Below, piece by piece: positions 17,292 through 26,501 of a DNA stretch of 64,000 bases. Position 1 is the first letter of the stretch. Each line of letters begins with the position of its first letter. The notes beneath the pieces were generated by a model. The model saw only the letters and a program-made list of their open reading frames with translations. It was not told the DNA's origin and did not search any database. Both the position numbers and the translations under genes were made by a program. The DNA comes from Pinibacter soli (GTDB lineage Bacteria; Bacteroidota; Bacteroidia; Chitinophagales; Chitinophagaceae): positions 372,001-436,000 of the forward strand of contig NZ_JASBRG010000003.1 of assembly GCF_029961145.1 (NCBI RefSeq). Reading direction: 5' to 3'.

Positions 17292-17412
17292 TAATTAATA
17301 ATTAATAATTAAGAATTAATAGGTGCCACACCCGAACGTGTTTGAAGAAGGCAATATGCTCAAAAAAGGTAGTGAATGTTGCTCTATTAATTGTTAATTA
17401 TTAATTATTAAT
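17292..17412. repeat. AATTAATAATT inverted repeat, second copy
   Basis: Left arm 17292-17321, right arm 17385-17412. The loop begins AGGTGCCACACC, as in the copy at 16732, so the two copies flank the SRPBCC gene. Confidence 0.75.
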
Positions 17413-17506
17413 AACAGCCTATCCGTCTGTTTGCACAATTCATACACACTCTCATTTTCAAGCGCTCTTCCGCTCTCTACATTTGCTCTCTCAAACAACA
17501 ACACAT

Positions 17507-18433
17507 ATGAATCAGAAAAAAATAATTTTGGTAACTGGGGCTACGGGTGCACAAGGCAATGGTGTAGCGAGTGCATTGTTACGCGATGGAAAATTTCAGG
17601 TAAGGTGTCTTACGAGAAATGCAAATTCTCCAAAAGCAAGAGAACTTGCTGCAATGGGAGCGGAAGTAGTAGAAGGCGATCTAAATGATATAAATAGCCT
17701 GAGAGCCGCCGTTGACGGATGTTATGGCGTTTTCGGCGTGACCAATTTCTGGGAGCATTTTGAAAAAGAATACCAGCAGGGTAAAAACCTTATCAATGTG
17801 GTAAGAGAGAAAGTGGTACAACATTTTGTGTTCAGCAGCTTACCTGATTATAAAGCATTGAGCAACGGAAAGTTTGCAGTGCCACATTGCGACATGAAAG
17901 CCGAGTTGGAACGTTATGCGAAATATCTACAGATCCCCACAACCTTCATGCACATTGCATTTTATTATGAAAACTTCGTTACATTTTTTCCTCCGCAGGC
18001 CGCCGAAGACGGTAACTATTATTTTGGTTTTCCGCAGGGTGAAACTAAGCTCGCCATGGCTTCTGCTGAAGACATGGGGCCAATTGTGAAAGCAGTTTTC
18101 GATAATCCGCAGTTGTATAAAAATCGCACTGTTGGCGTAGTGGGCGAGGACAGTGCTTGCGGTGAATATGCAGCAACGATGTCGAAAGTGTTGGGAATAA
18201 ATATTCGTTACAATTACATTGAGCGTGATACCTATGCTTCATTTGGATTTCCGGGAGCGGAAGAGCTGGCCAATATGTTTGAGGTACAGCGCTTACATAT
18301 TCCAAGCCGCCAGCATCATTTGGACGAGTGTTTGGTTATGCATCCCGGAATGCAGTCGTTTGAAAGCTGGCTTGAAAAAAATAAGCATCTCTTTTTTGCG
18401 CAGCAAAAAGAAGCAGAATATTCAATCTATTAG
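17507..18433 (+). CDS. NmrA-like NAD(P)-binding protein
   Basis: A 308-residue protein of the NmrA / atypical short-chain dehydrogenase family. The N-terminal Rossmann motif is VTGATGAQGNG, then a basic patch CLTRNANSPKA that selects NADP. The active-site tyrosine-lysine pair of classical SDRs is not evident, as usual for NmrA proteins that sense or bind cofactor. Later motifs FVFSSLPD and FYYENF are typical. The ATG at 17507 (MNQKKIIL) is preferred to a frame start at 17483. It diverges from the SRPBCC/AraC pair and may share its regulation. Confidence 0.9.
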   Translation: MNQKKIILVTGATGAQGNGVASALLRDGKFQVRCLTRNANSPKARELAAMGAEVVEGDLNDINSLRAAVDGCYGVFGVTNFWEHFEKEYQQGKNLINVVREKVVQHFVFSSLPDYKALSNGKFAVPHCDMKAELERYAKYLQIPTTFMHIAFYYENFVTFFPPQAAEDGNYYFGFPQGETKLAMASAEDMGPIVKAVFDNPQLYKNRTVGVVGEDSACGEYAATMSKVLGINIRYNYIERDTYASFGFPGAEELANMFEVQRLHIPSRQHHLDECLVMHPGMQSFESWLEKNKHLFFAQQKEAEYSIY

Positions 18434-18451
18434 AACAGGCAATCAATATAG

Positions 18452-18490
18452 CAAATGGCTGTCCATTAATTTGGATGGCCATTTTGTTTT
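18452..18490 (+). terminator. Terminator of the NmrA-like gene
   Basis: AAATGGC..TCCA pairs with TGG..GCCATTT across a small loop and is followed by TTTTGTTTT, about 20 bases after the stop. Confidence 0.7.
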
Positions 18491-18651
18491 GAAGCATTAT
18501 TGTAAAAAGCTTGCAAACCAGTCATTTCATAATTATTTTCAACCTTTAATTTTTACGATTCATTAAAAGTAAAACCCAGTCTATTCGGTTCCTTATGCGA
18601 TAGCAAGATTAATTGAGTAATTTGTATAGGACCGTAACGAAAACCCACAAA

Positions 18652-19686
18652 ATGAAATTCCTGGCGTATTCCAAGAAAGAATGGCTGATCATGTTTATCA
18701 TAATGCCGCCGATCGCAATTGTGATAAATTACTTTTTGTTTGGCGGCAAGTACTTTACAGATCCGAAGATATTTCTGCTGGGCACATTTCCTACGCTCGC
18801 TGTCCTTATGCTGGTGTACATTTTTTGCGGAATGGTTGCCGGCTTAATGCTGAACAGGTTTCCATTGTACAGCCAAACGTTTAAACGCATAGGGCTTAGT
18901 TTGATCTGCTACATTTTGATAATGATTGCTGCAATGACTATCATTTTCTGGGGGTACGATTATGTTCATTTCCTAGATTATCAGCTAGATATCCACAAGT
19001 ACGTCTGGGCGGTAGTATTTGGTGTCGCCTCTAACTTACTGGCAACAAGTTTTAATGAGGGGGCTGCTTTTTATGAGCGTTGGAGGGCAATGGTAGATGA
19101 GGCGGAGAATTTAAAGAAAGAGAATTTGCAAAGCCAATTAGAGGGATTGAAAGAACAGGTGAACCCGCATTTTTTGTTTAATAGTCTAAATTCCCTTTCC
19201 TCGCTGATAGCAGATGAACCAGAGCAGGCGGAAAAGTTTCTTGATGAAATGAGCAAAGTGTACCGGTATATGCTCCGTAATAATGAAGATGGCCTTACCT
19301 CTCTGGAAGCAGAAATGGAGTTTATACGCTCTTACTTCCACATGTTGAAAACCCGGTATGGCGATGCGTTGGAAATGGAGGCGGTGATTGAACCTCGATT
19401 CATGCACTATCAGTTGCCGCCGCTTACACTGCAAATGCTAATAGAGAACGCGGTGAAACACAACATGATTTTGAAAGACAGCCCTTTGCGCATTCTTATC
19501 ATGACGTCGAACAGTGGCAAGCTGGTGGTAAGTAACAATTTGCAACGTAAAACGAGAAACGTGATGTCGAACAAAGTGGGCCTGGGAAACATTGCCAAAA
19601 AGTATCAGCTCATGAAAAAAGAAGAAGTGGCCGTGCACGATGATGGGAAAGAGTTTGCAGTAACGGTTCCGTTGATCCATCCGTAA
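18652..19686 (+). CDS. LytS-type sensor histidine kinase
   Basis: A 344-residue membrane kinase. Four hydrophobic segments (about residues 10-30, 43-65, 80-105 and 118-135) form an N-terminal membrane sensor without a large outer loop. A coiled region then leads into the His_kinase domain QVNPHFLFNSLNSLSSLI, with His173 as phospho-acceptor. The ATP-binding domain ends the protein (MLIENAVKHN N-box, then a GLGNI G-box). ATG 18652 was chosen over a TTG at 18613. It pairs with the LytTR regulator 140 bases downstream. Confidence 0.92.
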   Translation: MKFLAYSKKEWLIMFIIMPPIAIVINYFLFGGKYFTDPKIFLLGTFPTLAVLMLVYIFCGMVAGLMLNRFPLYSQTFKRIGLSLICYILIMIAAMTIIFWGYDYVHFLDYQLDIHKYVWAVVFGVASNLLATSFNEGAAFYERWRAMVDEAENLKKENLQSQLEGLKEQVNPHFLFNSLNSLSSLIADEPEQAEKFLDEMSKVYRYMLRNNEDGLTSLEAEMEFIRSYFHMLKTRYGDALEMEAVIEPRFMHYQLPPLTLQMLIENAVKHNMILKDSPLRILIMTSNSGKLVVSNNLQRKTRNVMSNKVGLGNIAKKYQLMKKEEVAVHDDGKEFAVTVPLIHP

Positions 19687-19826
19687 GGGTAACACAATTC
19701 ATGCAGCAAAAACAACAATTCATACATCCGGATCAACAAATGACGACCGGTCGCTGTTACAACAGCTTTAATCATAGTAACTTAGAATAAGGTTGTCTTG
19801 ATGGCGACCAACATAAACCTGATAAC

Positions 19827-20606
19827 ATGAAAGTGCTAATTATAGAAGACGAGGACCTTGCAGTAAAAAAACTTCAGAAAACCCTGGCAAGTGTAGATGA
19901 TTCTGCAGAAGTGGTGGGTGTTACAGATAGCATCAATGCGTCGGTAAAGTGGCTGCAAAGTAATCCCACACCTGATTTGATTCTGATGGACATTGAACTT
20001 GCCGATGGGCAGAGTTTTGAAATTTTCGAAAGAACGGAAGTTAAGAGCACTGTTATCTTCACTACTTCGTATGATGAATTTGCACTCAAGGCTTTTAAAG
20101 TAAACAGCGTTGATTACTTACTGAAGCCCATCCAGAAAGAAGACCTGCAATCAGCGCTGGACAAGTTTAGCAAGATGAAAGCCCTGTATAACAATGCCGG
20201 CAGCATGACGGTATTGAATGTAGAAAACCTTGTGAAGGAGCTTCAACAGAAATTGCAACCTAAAGAATATCGCAAGCGCTTCCTCGTAAAGCTCGGACAG
20301 AAATTGATAAGTATTGAAACAGACGATATCGCATACTTCTACAGCGATGGTCGATTGAACTTCTTTAAAACTAAGGATAACAAAAGATTCGTGGTCGATT
20401 ATACCATGGATGAACTGGAAGAAATGCTCGATCCCGAAAAATATTTCCGCATCAGCAGATCCTTCTTTGTATCCATCGAAAGCATTGAAAAGATTGATGA
20501 TTATTTTGGCAATCGCCTCATTCTTCAACTGACTCCGGTAGTAGACAAAGAAAGCCTTGTAAGCAGAGAAAAAGTAACGGAATTCAAGAAATGGATGGGA
20601 AAATAG
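19827..20606 (+). CDS. LytTR-family response regulator
   Basis: A 259-residue regulator: receiver domain at residues 1-120 with the acidic pair Glu7/Asp8, the phosphorylated Asp55 (LILMDIEL) and the Lys of YLLKPIQKED. A LytTR DNA-binding domain follows at about residues 150-255 (KRFLVKLGQKLISIETDDIAYFYS is its usual opening). Such pairs bind imperfect direct repeats upstream of target promoters. It is the cognate partner of the LytS-type kinase, since the genes are adjacent and in order. Its targets are not obvious here. Confidence 0.95.
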   Translation: MKVLIIEDEDLAVKKLQKTLASVDDSAEVVGVTDSINASVKWLQSNPTPDLILMDIELADGQSFEIFERTEVKSTVIFTTSYDEFALKAFKVNSVDYLLKPIQKEDLQSALDKFSKMKALYNNAGSMTVLNVENLVKELQQKLQPKEYRKRFLVKLGQKLISIETDDIAYFYSDGRLNFFKTKDNKRFVVDYTMDELEEMLDPEKYFRISRSFFVSIESIEKIDDYFGNRLILQLTPVVDKESLVSREKVTEFKKWMGK

Positions 20607-20607
20607 A

Positions 20608-20632
20608 AAGCGCCGTTGGCGCTTATTTTTTA
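20608..20632 (+). terminator. Terminator of the LytTR gene
   Basis: AAGCGCC / GGCGCTT with a short loop, then ATTTTTT, directly after the stop codon. Confidence 0.8.
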
Positions 20633-20815
20633 CCACAGAGGAAAGGAGTTTTTTTCACAGAGGAAAGGATGGTTATTAAATGAATTGTAGCTTTCGGCAA
20701 CGTCCAGAAATAATAAAGTTCAACTCTTTTCCCACTTTGTTTTGCAGCAATCTATTTGTTCCGCAACTAACTTCTCCTTTCCTCTGTGAAAAAAATCTCC
20801 TTGACTCTGTGGTTA
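20632..20815. repeat. CACAGAGGAAAGGAG inverted repeat, nested
   Basis: Two nested left words (20632-20649 and 20657-20670) pair with two right words near 20776-20790 and 20795-20815. It separates the convergent LytTR and propeller-sensor genes. Confidence 0.75.
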
Positions 20816-20887
20816 GAAAAATTCTTAGTGAAACTTAGTGTATTCTAAGTGCCTTAGTGGTGAAACTCAAGCGCCGCAAGGCGCTCC

Positions 20888-23800
20888 TCAGAATCTCTTC
20901 TGCACTCTGATCACTGTCCCCGTATTAATCTCTGACTGCATAGTAAACGATGCATCGATCGTGTTAGAGCGGCGACGCATTTCATTGATTCCTCTGCCGA
21001 GTTTGACAGCTTCGGTTTCAAAGCCAATACCGTCGTCCTGCACAGTAATTAACAGCACTTGTTTTTTATAAGAAATATTTACGAAAATGTGTTTCGCTCT
21101 TGAATGCTTGCAGGCGTTCCAGACTGCCTCCTTAAAAATAGAAAGCAGTTCGTAGCGGTTCTCCATATCCGGCTGCAATTTGTAGATCGCTTTATCAATT
21201 TCGAAAACAATATCAACGGGATACAAAGACTCCATCTCCGCCGTGAAATTTTTCATGCGGTTGATTGTTTGTTCCATTGAATCATTGTTTGGATCTACAC
21301 TCCACACCACATCATACATCGAATCGATCATGCGATTGCTGGTGTCGCTGATTTGCGCAATGTATTCTTTTGTGCGATCGATGTCAGTTGATACTTTGTT
21401 CTTCGCCAGTTCACTAATAATGTTGATACTGCTTAAAGAACTGCTCAAATCATCTGTCAGGCTTGTTGCAATACGTGATCGGATACTCTCAGTGGCTCGT
21501 ATTTTTTGCATGCGAAATTTATCCAGCCAATATAAAATAGTTATTACCACAAAAGCCATGAAACTCAGGAACCACCAGGTTTTCCAGAAAGGCGCCTTGA
21601 TTTTTATGGTAAGCTCTGTCGTGTGTTTGGAAGGAATGCCATCACCGTTTACACAATAAGCTTTGAAAGTATAATTGCCCGGAGGTAAATAACTGTACAC
21701 TGCCTGGTGCGTTCTTCCCGTAAGCTGCCAGTTTTTATCAAGCCCTTCCAGCTTATAAAAGACGCCGTAAATATTGAGGTAAGTAAGTGTGGAGAATTCA
21801 ATTGTAACAGAGTTTTCATCGCTATTCAGTTCAATAACCGGACGTTTAAAAAGCGAATCAAGATCCATCGGCTTGTTCATCACAGAAAAGCCTGTAATAG
21901 AAATGTCTGGTGCTGCGGCGTAACCATTTCTTGCGATGGCACCGGGGTCAAACACCATCATGTCGTGTGCCGTGCCAATGGCTATGCGCCCATCTCTCAG
22001 CAAACAAGCAGAGCCCATGTTGAAGGCGCTTGTATAAACGCCATCGGAGGGAGAGTAAGTAGTAACAACCTGTTTTTGAAAATTGATACTGCACAACATG
22101 CTTTGCGTGGTTAGCCATAAATAACCCGCTTTATCTTTTACAATATTGATAATGGATTTGCTGGGAAGATCGTTTTCAATATTATAATGTTGAACGCTGT
22201 TTGCTTTGATGTTGAAAATATTAAGTCCGTCTCCTGCAAAAATATACAGGCTGTCATTGTATTGCAGGATATCCGTAATGTTAGAAGACGTCAGCGTTTT
22301 ATTCGCTTTGCCGGATGAAGTATAGTTGTCCTCAATATCACCAGCACTGTTTATTTTGTAAACACCACTGGTAGCGGTTCCTGCCCACACTGTCCCTGCA
22401 CTGTCGGCGAATAGTCGCTGGACCATACTATTTAGCCTGTGCTTCAATATGAATTTTTTTGAAGCTTTGTTCCATTGCACAAGCGCCCCGTTTTGTGTGC
22501 CCAGCCAAACGTTACCATTTTTATCTTCCACCATTTGCCGCACGGCGCTTCCTTCAAAAGTAGAAGCCGGAACCATTTCTTCTCGGCTGTTAGCGACATG
22601 ACGAATGAGCAAAGACCCGTCAGAATTGCTTTCCCAAACATCTCCACTGCTTTGCTGAAATATGCACCACGCCTGCAATGCACGCGGAGATGGAAGCAAC
22701 GATGAGTGTCTTGGTTTGAAATTGCTGTCGTAAGAAAAAGCACCGTCGCCGAGTGTAGCGGCGATAATGGAGCCATCTCTCAATTGTGTAATAGAAGAAA
22801 CGCCTGCGGTATATTTTTTGTCGTTGCCCGGTTTGCGATTGCTAACTGCGTGAAACAGTTGTGCCATCGTGTTGAAACGGTACAATCCTTTGTTGGTACA
22901 AGTCCACACATTGTTTTCCTTGTCTTCAGAAATATTTCTCACCACATCATAGCGTATGCTGTATTCACCTGGCAGGTCGCTGGGAATGTTTTCAAATTTT
23001 TTAGCCACAGTCTCGAATTTTGCGAAAACATTTGTTCCACCGATCCATATGGATCCGTCGCTCAATTCATTTAATGTTTGAATTTCGTAGACCGCATTTT
23101 TTACAATATCAGTAATGGATCTGTTCCATGAATGAACAATATGTGAAGACCCATCGAAACTGAAAAGTTGTTTGTTTTCGGCAATGAGCCAACTTCTTTG
23201 TTTTCTGTCAACAAGAATGTGTGTAATGTTATGGACATCTTTCAAACCAATGATGGCCGCGTCTTTGCCAGGATTGTTCAAAGCGTAAGAGAGTATATGT
23301 TTTTCGCTATTGTATTTTACTAAGCCTGAATCGCAGCCGATCCAATAGTTATTGTCAATCTTATCTTGCGTGATGCATAAGGGCTTCCAGTGTGGCGGCA
23401 ACTGGACAAAATTATTATGGTCTGCAAATTCATTCTTGCTTTCACTGTAAGCGAATAAACCACTGCCTGTTAAAATGAAAATGACATTTCCCTGTTTGTC
23501 AATGAAAATACTGCCCGGCGTCTTCTTCACCACAAAATCAGGAAGACGTATGGCCACTTCGTGAAATTTAAGATCGGTCACATTGATATAACCAATTTTG
23601 TTTTCGGCACACAAAACCCACAACCTGTTTTTGTTGTCGAGCCGCATACACAGGATCTTGTCATTAGGGAGAGAAAATGGATTGTTGTCCGCATGCCTGA
23701 AATACACGAAACGCTTGCCATCGTACCGTTGTATGCCGTTGAGTGTTCCGATCCAGACAAACCCAAGGGTGTCCTGCTGTACATGTGTTACCTCGTCTGA

Positions 23801-23908
23801 GATGAGACCATTCATAATACCAATGTGGGAAAATATGTATTGCTCGGGCTCCTGCGCGGAGGCAATCAATTGGAAGCTGGTAAGTAAAAGTAATAGAAAA
23901 GTGCGCAC
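20888..23908 (-). CDS. Two-component propeller sensor with degenerate kinase core
   Basis: About 1006 residues. A signal peptide (MRTFLLLLLTSFQLIASAQ) is followed by about fourteen propeller-type repeats (SDEVTHVQQDTLGFVWIGT and similar), a Y_Y_Y domain (YKLEGLDKNWQL), one membrane span (WWFLSFMAFVVITILYW), and a cytoplasmic dimerisation plus HATPase module. The H-box of related kinases reads RIA.DLHDD, but here it is RIATSLTDDL: Thr818 stands where the phospho-acceptor histidine should be. The ATP-binding N-box (EAVWNACKHS) and G-box (DDGIGF) are intact. There is no ATG near the start; GTG 23908 fits the signal peptide best and TTG 23950 is an alternative. No response regulator adjoins it in the same direction. 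Confidence 0.88.
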   Translation of the reverse strand: MRTFLLLLLTSFQLIASAQEPEQYIFSHIGIMNGLISDEVTHVQQDTLGFVWIGTLNGIQRYDGKRFVYFRHADNNPFSLPNDKILCMRLDNKNRLWVLCAENKIGYINVTDLKFHEVAIRLPDFVVKKTPGSIFIDKQGNVIFILTGSGLFAYSESKNEFADHNNFVQLPPHWKPLCITQDKIDNNYWIGCDSGLVKYNSEKHILSYALNNPGKDAAIIGLKDVHNITHILVDRKQRSWLIAENKQLFSFDGSSHIVHSWNRSITDIVKNAVYEIQTLNELSDGSIWIGGTNVFAKFETVAKKFENIPSDLPGEYSIRYDVVRNISEDKENNVWTCTNKGLYRFNTMAQLFHAVSNRKPGNDKKYTAGVSSITQLRDGSIIAATLGDGAFSYDSNFKPRHSSLLPSPRALQAWCIFQQSSGDVWESNSDGSLLIRHVANSREEMVPASTFEGSAVRQMVEDKNGNVWLGTQNGALVQWNKASKKFILKHRLNSMVQRLFADSAGTVWAGTATSGVYKINSAGDIEDNYTSSGKANKTLTSSNITDILQYNDSLYIFAGDGLNIFNIKANSVQHYNIENDLPSKSIINIVKDKAGYLWLTTQSMLCSINFQKQVVTTYSPSDGVYTSAFNMGSACLLRDGRIAIGTAHDMMVFDPGAIARNGYAAAPDISITGFSVMNKPMDLDSLFKRPVIELNSDENSVTIEFSTLTYLNIYGVFYKLEGLDKNWQLTGRTHQAVYSYLPPGNYTFKAYCVNGDGIPSKHTTELTIKIKAPFWKTWWFLSFMAFVVITILYWLDKFRMQKIRATESIRSRIATSLTDDLSSSLSSINIISELAKNKVSTDIDRTKEYIAQISDTSNRMIDSMYDVVWSVDPNNDSMEQTINRMKNFTAEMESLYPVDIVFEIDKAIYKLQPDMENRYELLSIFKEAVWNACKHSRAKHIFVNISYKKQVLLITVQDDGIGFETEAVKLGRGINEMRRRSNTIDASFTMQSEINTGTVIRVQKRF

Positions 23909-24147
23909 GTCTTTGGGTGATGGGTTGCTTTGCTCAAATATAATATGCAATGGTTGAAAATACTAGTGTTCCCTTGTATGTATTGTAGATTTTCAGTAAT
24001 GAATTGAAGGTGTCTTTCACACCAACAATTCAGTCAGCAAAAAATGCAGTTCATGTCTTTACCGCTTCAAAGCGGAAAGAATCTGTTGTTGTTTTGCAAC
24101 AGATTTAAACAATAACACAAACCCCTAAGGGATAACCAAAATTTACG

Positions 24148-24744
24148 ATGAAAAAAATTACATTGGCAATTACATTCATTGCCGTAGCGGTGGCAGGAGC
24201 AATAGTGGCGTGTAATAGCAGTACAGCAAAAACAGTAAGCGATGATAATGGGCCGGCTTTTCATTACACAAAGGAGCAGGCAGAGCACGGAAAATATCTT
24301 GTGATGGCAATGGGTTGCAGCGATTGCCACACGCCGTTAAAAATGGGACCGATGGGACCGGAGCCAGATACTTCAAGGTTTTTAAGCGGTCACCCGATGC
24401 AAGTGCCGGTGCCTCATGTAGATGCCAACGCATTGAAAGACTGGGTAATGTTTAATCACACAAATACCGCAATCGCAGGACCGTGGGGTGTTTCATTCAC
24501 CGGCAATCTCACATCCGATCCAACAGGAATTGGTTACTGGAGTTTTAATCAATTCAAAACAGCCTTGACCAAGGGCAAGTTTAAAGGACTGGATAGTAAT
24601 CGTTCCATTTTGCCACCAATGCCATGGCAAAATTATGTGCACCTAAAAGACGAAGACCTGAGAGATATTTTCGCTTTTCTTAAATCTACTAAGCCCGTGC
24701 ACAATGTGGTGCCATCGCATATTCCACCAACTAATTTTCAATAG
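24148..24744 (+). CDS. Monohaem cytochrome c, lipoprotein
   Basis: A 198-residue envelope cytochrome: the signal peptide ends in AIVAC with lipid-bearing Cys22. One haem site, Cys57-Ser-Asp-Cys60-His61, follows. The methionine of ILPPMPWQNY is the likely distal ligand, as in class I cytochromes c, and the helix DEDLRDIFAFLKS closes the fold. It would carry electrons on the periplasmic side of a membrane. No oxidase or dehydrogenase gene is adjacent, so the partner is unknown. It diverges from the propeller sensor at 23908. Confidence 0.9.
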   Translation: MKKITLAITFIAVAVAGAIVACNSSTAKTVSDDNGPAFHYTKEQAEHGKYLVMAMGCSDCHTPLKMGPMGPEPDTSRFLSGHPMQVPVPHVDANALKDWVMFNHTNTAIAGPWGVSFTGNLTSDPTGIGYWSFNQFKTALTKGKFKGLDSNRSILPPMPWQNYVHLKDEDLRDIFAFLKSTKPVHNVVPSHIPPTNFQ

Positions 24745-24749
24745 AGGCT

Positions 24750-24831
24750 AAACGTTGAACGCTTAACGCCTAACGCTGCATCCTGCGTTAGGCGTTAAGC
24801 GTTAAGCATTGGACGTTAGGCGTTAGGCATT
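24750..24831. repeat. CGTTAGGC-word inverted repeat
   Basis: AACGCTTAACGCCTAACGC is mirrored by GCGTTAGGCGTTAAGCGTTA, then further GTTAGGC words. Relatives are at 40812-40860 and 41423-41482. Confidence 0.8.
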
Positions 24832-24837
24832 AAACCC

Positions 24838-24845
24838 TATTTTTG
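24838..24845 (+). promoter_or_regulatory. -7 element of the 24864 gene
   Basis: TATTTTTG matches TAnnTTTG and lies 18 bases before the ATG, which would give a very short leader. It touches the end of the preceding repeat. Confidence 0.5.
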
Positions 24846-24863
24846 CCGCAATAATTTCTATGT

Positions 24864-25991
24864 ATGCGGAAAGTATACGGCTTATTTTATAACATCCTAC
24901 CCATAAAAAATGTACAGACAGATGATGAACTCTATCTGTTAAACGATGCAGAAGTAGCGTTGATCAAGAAGCGTGAACGAACCGCCATCATTGCGGCTGC
25001 GTTTTTCGGAGCGATGGGCGTTGTATTATTGGTAATTCCGCAGCATTTGTTTCCGCAATTTTTTCCGGCTACAAATATTACATTGTTCGGCAAAACATTT
25101 GCACTCCCACTAGTCTTTTGGATATACAGCATCGTGCTTGTGTATATCGAATTGCTTTTACTTACGCTACTAAATATTTGGGTAGCCCACGAAATTGCCG
25201 TTGCTACTGGTTTTTTAAACTATTCAAATAAAAGCGCAGAACATAAGCGCAACCTGATGCTTGACATTGGGCTTGAGAAAAAAAACAAGCAAGTGCTTCA
25301 ATATGGTATCGATCCTTTGCAGAAAGCAAACCGTCAGGTGATCCTTGTATGGAACCTCATGTTCATGCTGAAAGCAACGCTCTCCAACTTTGTGTTTAAA
25401 TTATTCATTCAGCGTGTGTTTGGCCGATATATAATACAGATGGTGAAGGACATGGCCGGCATTCCCATTTTCGCATTCTGGAACGCGTACGGAACGCACG
25501 TCATTTTGAACAAAGCGAAGATCATTATCATGGGGCAAAATTTTATTGAAGGCATTTCACAATCGATCTATAAAGTGCAGCCCGAAACGCATGAGTTTAA
25601 AACGATTTTGTACGATACGTTGCAATTCATCGCTATCAGCAAACGCGATTTTCACGAAAATCATTTTTTGCTTGCAAAGAACCTTTTTGCTTTGTACAAC
25701 ATAACAGCAAAAGATGCGCATCTTTTAACAGACGATTATCTTGATCGTGTGAAATCATTGGAAGCAAAGGAGAAGAATATTGTCCTGCTTTTGATCATCA
25801 CGGGTTTTTTACTTGATGGAAAAATTTCCTTCCGTGAAAAACAGACCATTCGCGAAATGAACAGGCTCGGTGTGTTTGTGGAAACGGAAAGGAATATTTC
25901 GAAATGGGCACACGACTTTTTGTATGGGAAGGGGTTGGATGAATTATTGACAAAATATTTGGGAGAGGAGTATAAGGCGAATGTTGCATAG
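24864..25991 (+). CDS. Membrane protein, possibly LBF_2804 family
   Basis: A 375-residue protein with two clear membrane segments (about residues 40-62 and 80-108) near the N-terminus and a further hydrophobic stretch near 160-185. A C-terminal soluble helical part (LLLIITGFLLDGKISFREKQ) faintly recalls TerB-like helical domains. Length and pattern fit the uncharacterised LBF_2804-type membrane proteins of Bacteroidota and spirochaetes, but I make this link from memory of the pattern only. No catalytic motif is seen. It stands alone, with its own promoter element and a repeat after it. Confidence 0.75.
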   Translation: MRKVYGLFYNILPIKNVQTDDELYLLNDAEVALIKKRERTAIIAAAFFGAMGVVLLVIPQHLFPQFFPATNITLFGKTFALPLVFWIYSIVLVYIELLLLTLLNIWVAHEIAVATGFLNYSNKSAEHKRNLMLDIGLEKKNKQVLQYGIDPLQKANRQVILVWNLMFMLKATLSNFVFKLFIQRVFGRYIIQMVKDMAGIPIFAFWNAYGTHVILNKAKIIIMGQNFIEGISQSIYKVQPETHEFKTILYDTLQFIAISKRDFHENHFLLAKNLFALYNITAKDAHLLTDDYLDRVKSLEAKEKNIVLLLIITGFLLDGKISFREKQTIREMNRLGVFVETERNISKWAHDFLYGKGLDELLTKYLGEEYKANVA

Positions 25992-26010
25992 GTTGTGACA
26001 GAGGGAAATC

Positions 26011-26100
26011 AGTTGATAGTTGTTCGTTGATAGTTGTTGGGCTTTAATGACGAATATTCAAAACTGAAGCCTAACAACCAACAACTAAACTAACAACTCT
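26011..26100. repeat. GTTGATAGTTGTT-word inverted repeat
   Basis: AGTTGATAGTTGTTCGTTGA words are mirrored by CAACAACCAACAACTAAAC words, so the arms fold on each other across the gap between convergent genes. Confidence 0.75.
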
Positions 26101-26325
26101 CTACAAAAATTTGTACACTCTTTTCTTATACGCCTCCAAATCTTCCAGCGAAGTAAACTCTTCAAATTTATCCTTGCTGCCGTCACGGTTTTCGCGAACG
26201 AGAATCATCGCACAACCGCCCACAATAGCGGATTTTGCACGCTGAAAAATAATATCCAGTGCTACTGTATCTTTTGTCATTTGAAGATCCTCGATCTTAT
26301 TAACTGAAATCACATAATCTTCCAT
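26101..26325 (-). CDS. Small conserved-looking protein of unknown function
   Basis: A 74-residue cytoplasmic protein with mixed charge (VNKIEDLQMTKDTVALDIIF, then GGCAMILVRENRDGSKDKFE). It has no signal peptide or membrane span. The predicted alpha-beta order and the length are consistent with a real gene: it has a clean ATG, its frame does not overlap any other gene, and repeats and non-coding DNA border it. I do not recognise the family. Confidence 0.6.
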   Translation of the reverse strand: MEDYVISVNKIEDLQMTKDTVALDIIFQRAKSAIVGGCAMILVRENRDGSKDKFEEFTSLEDLEAYKKRVYKFL

Positions 26326-26387
26326 ATATATAGTCGTAGTTTGTTGATGGGGTAAAGTGGCAAATGTAATGTATCATCAATTATTTA

Positions 26388-26416
26388 CAGACAAGGCATT
26401 GCCCTGTCTCTATCAA
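26388..26416. repeat. ACAGACAAGGCATTGCC palindrome, decayed copy
   Basis: Reads TACAGACAAGGCATTGCC followed by CTGTCTC. The perfect form is at 27009-27037, so the two copies flank the DinB gene. Confidence 0.6.
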
Positions 26417-26501
26417 TAAATCTTTTTTGATGTACTGCAAACTTACTGACATAGGGTTGGCACAACCACTAATTTACTTTGTATTCATAAAACAACACAT
26501 T

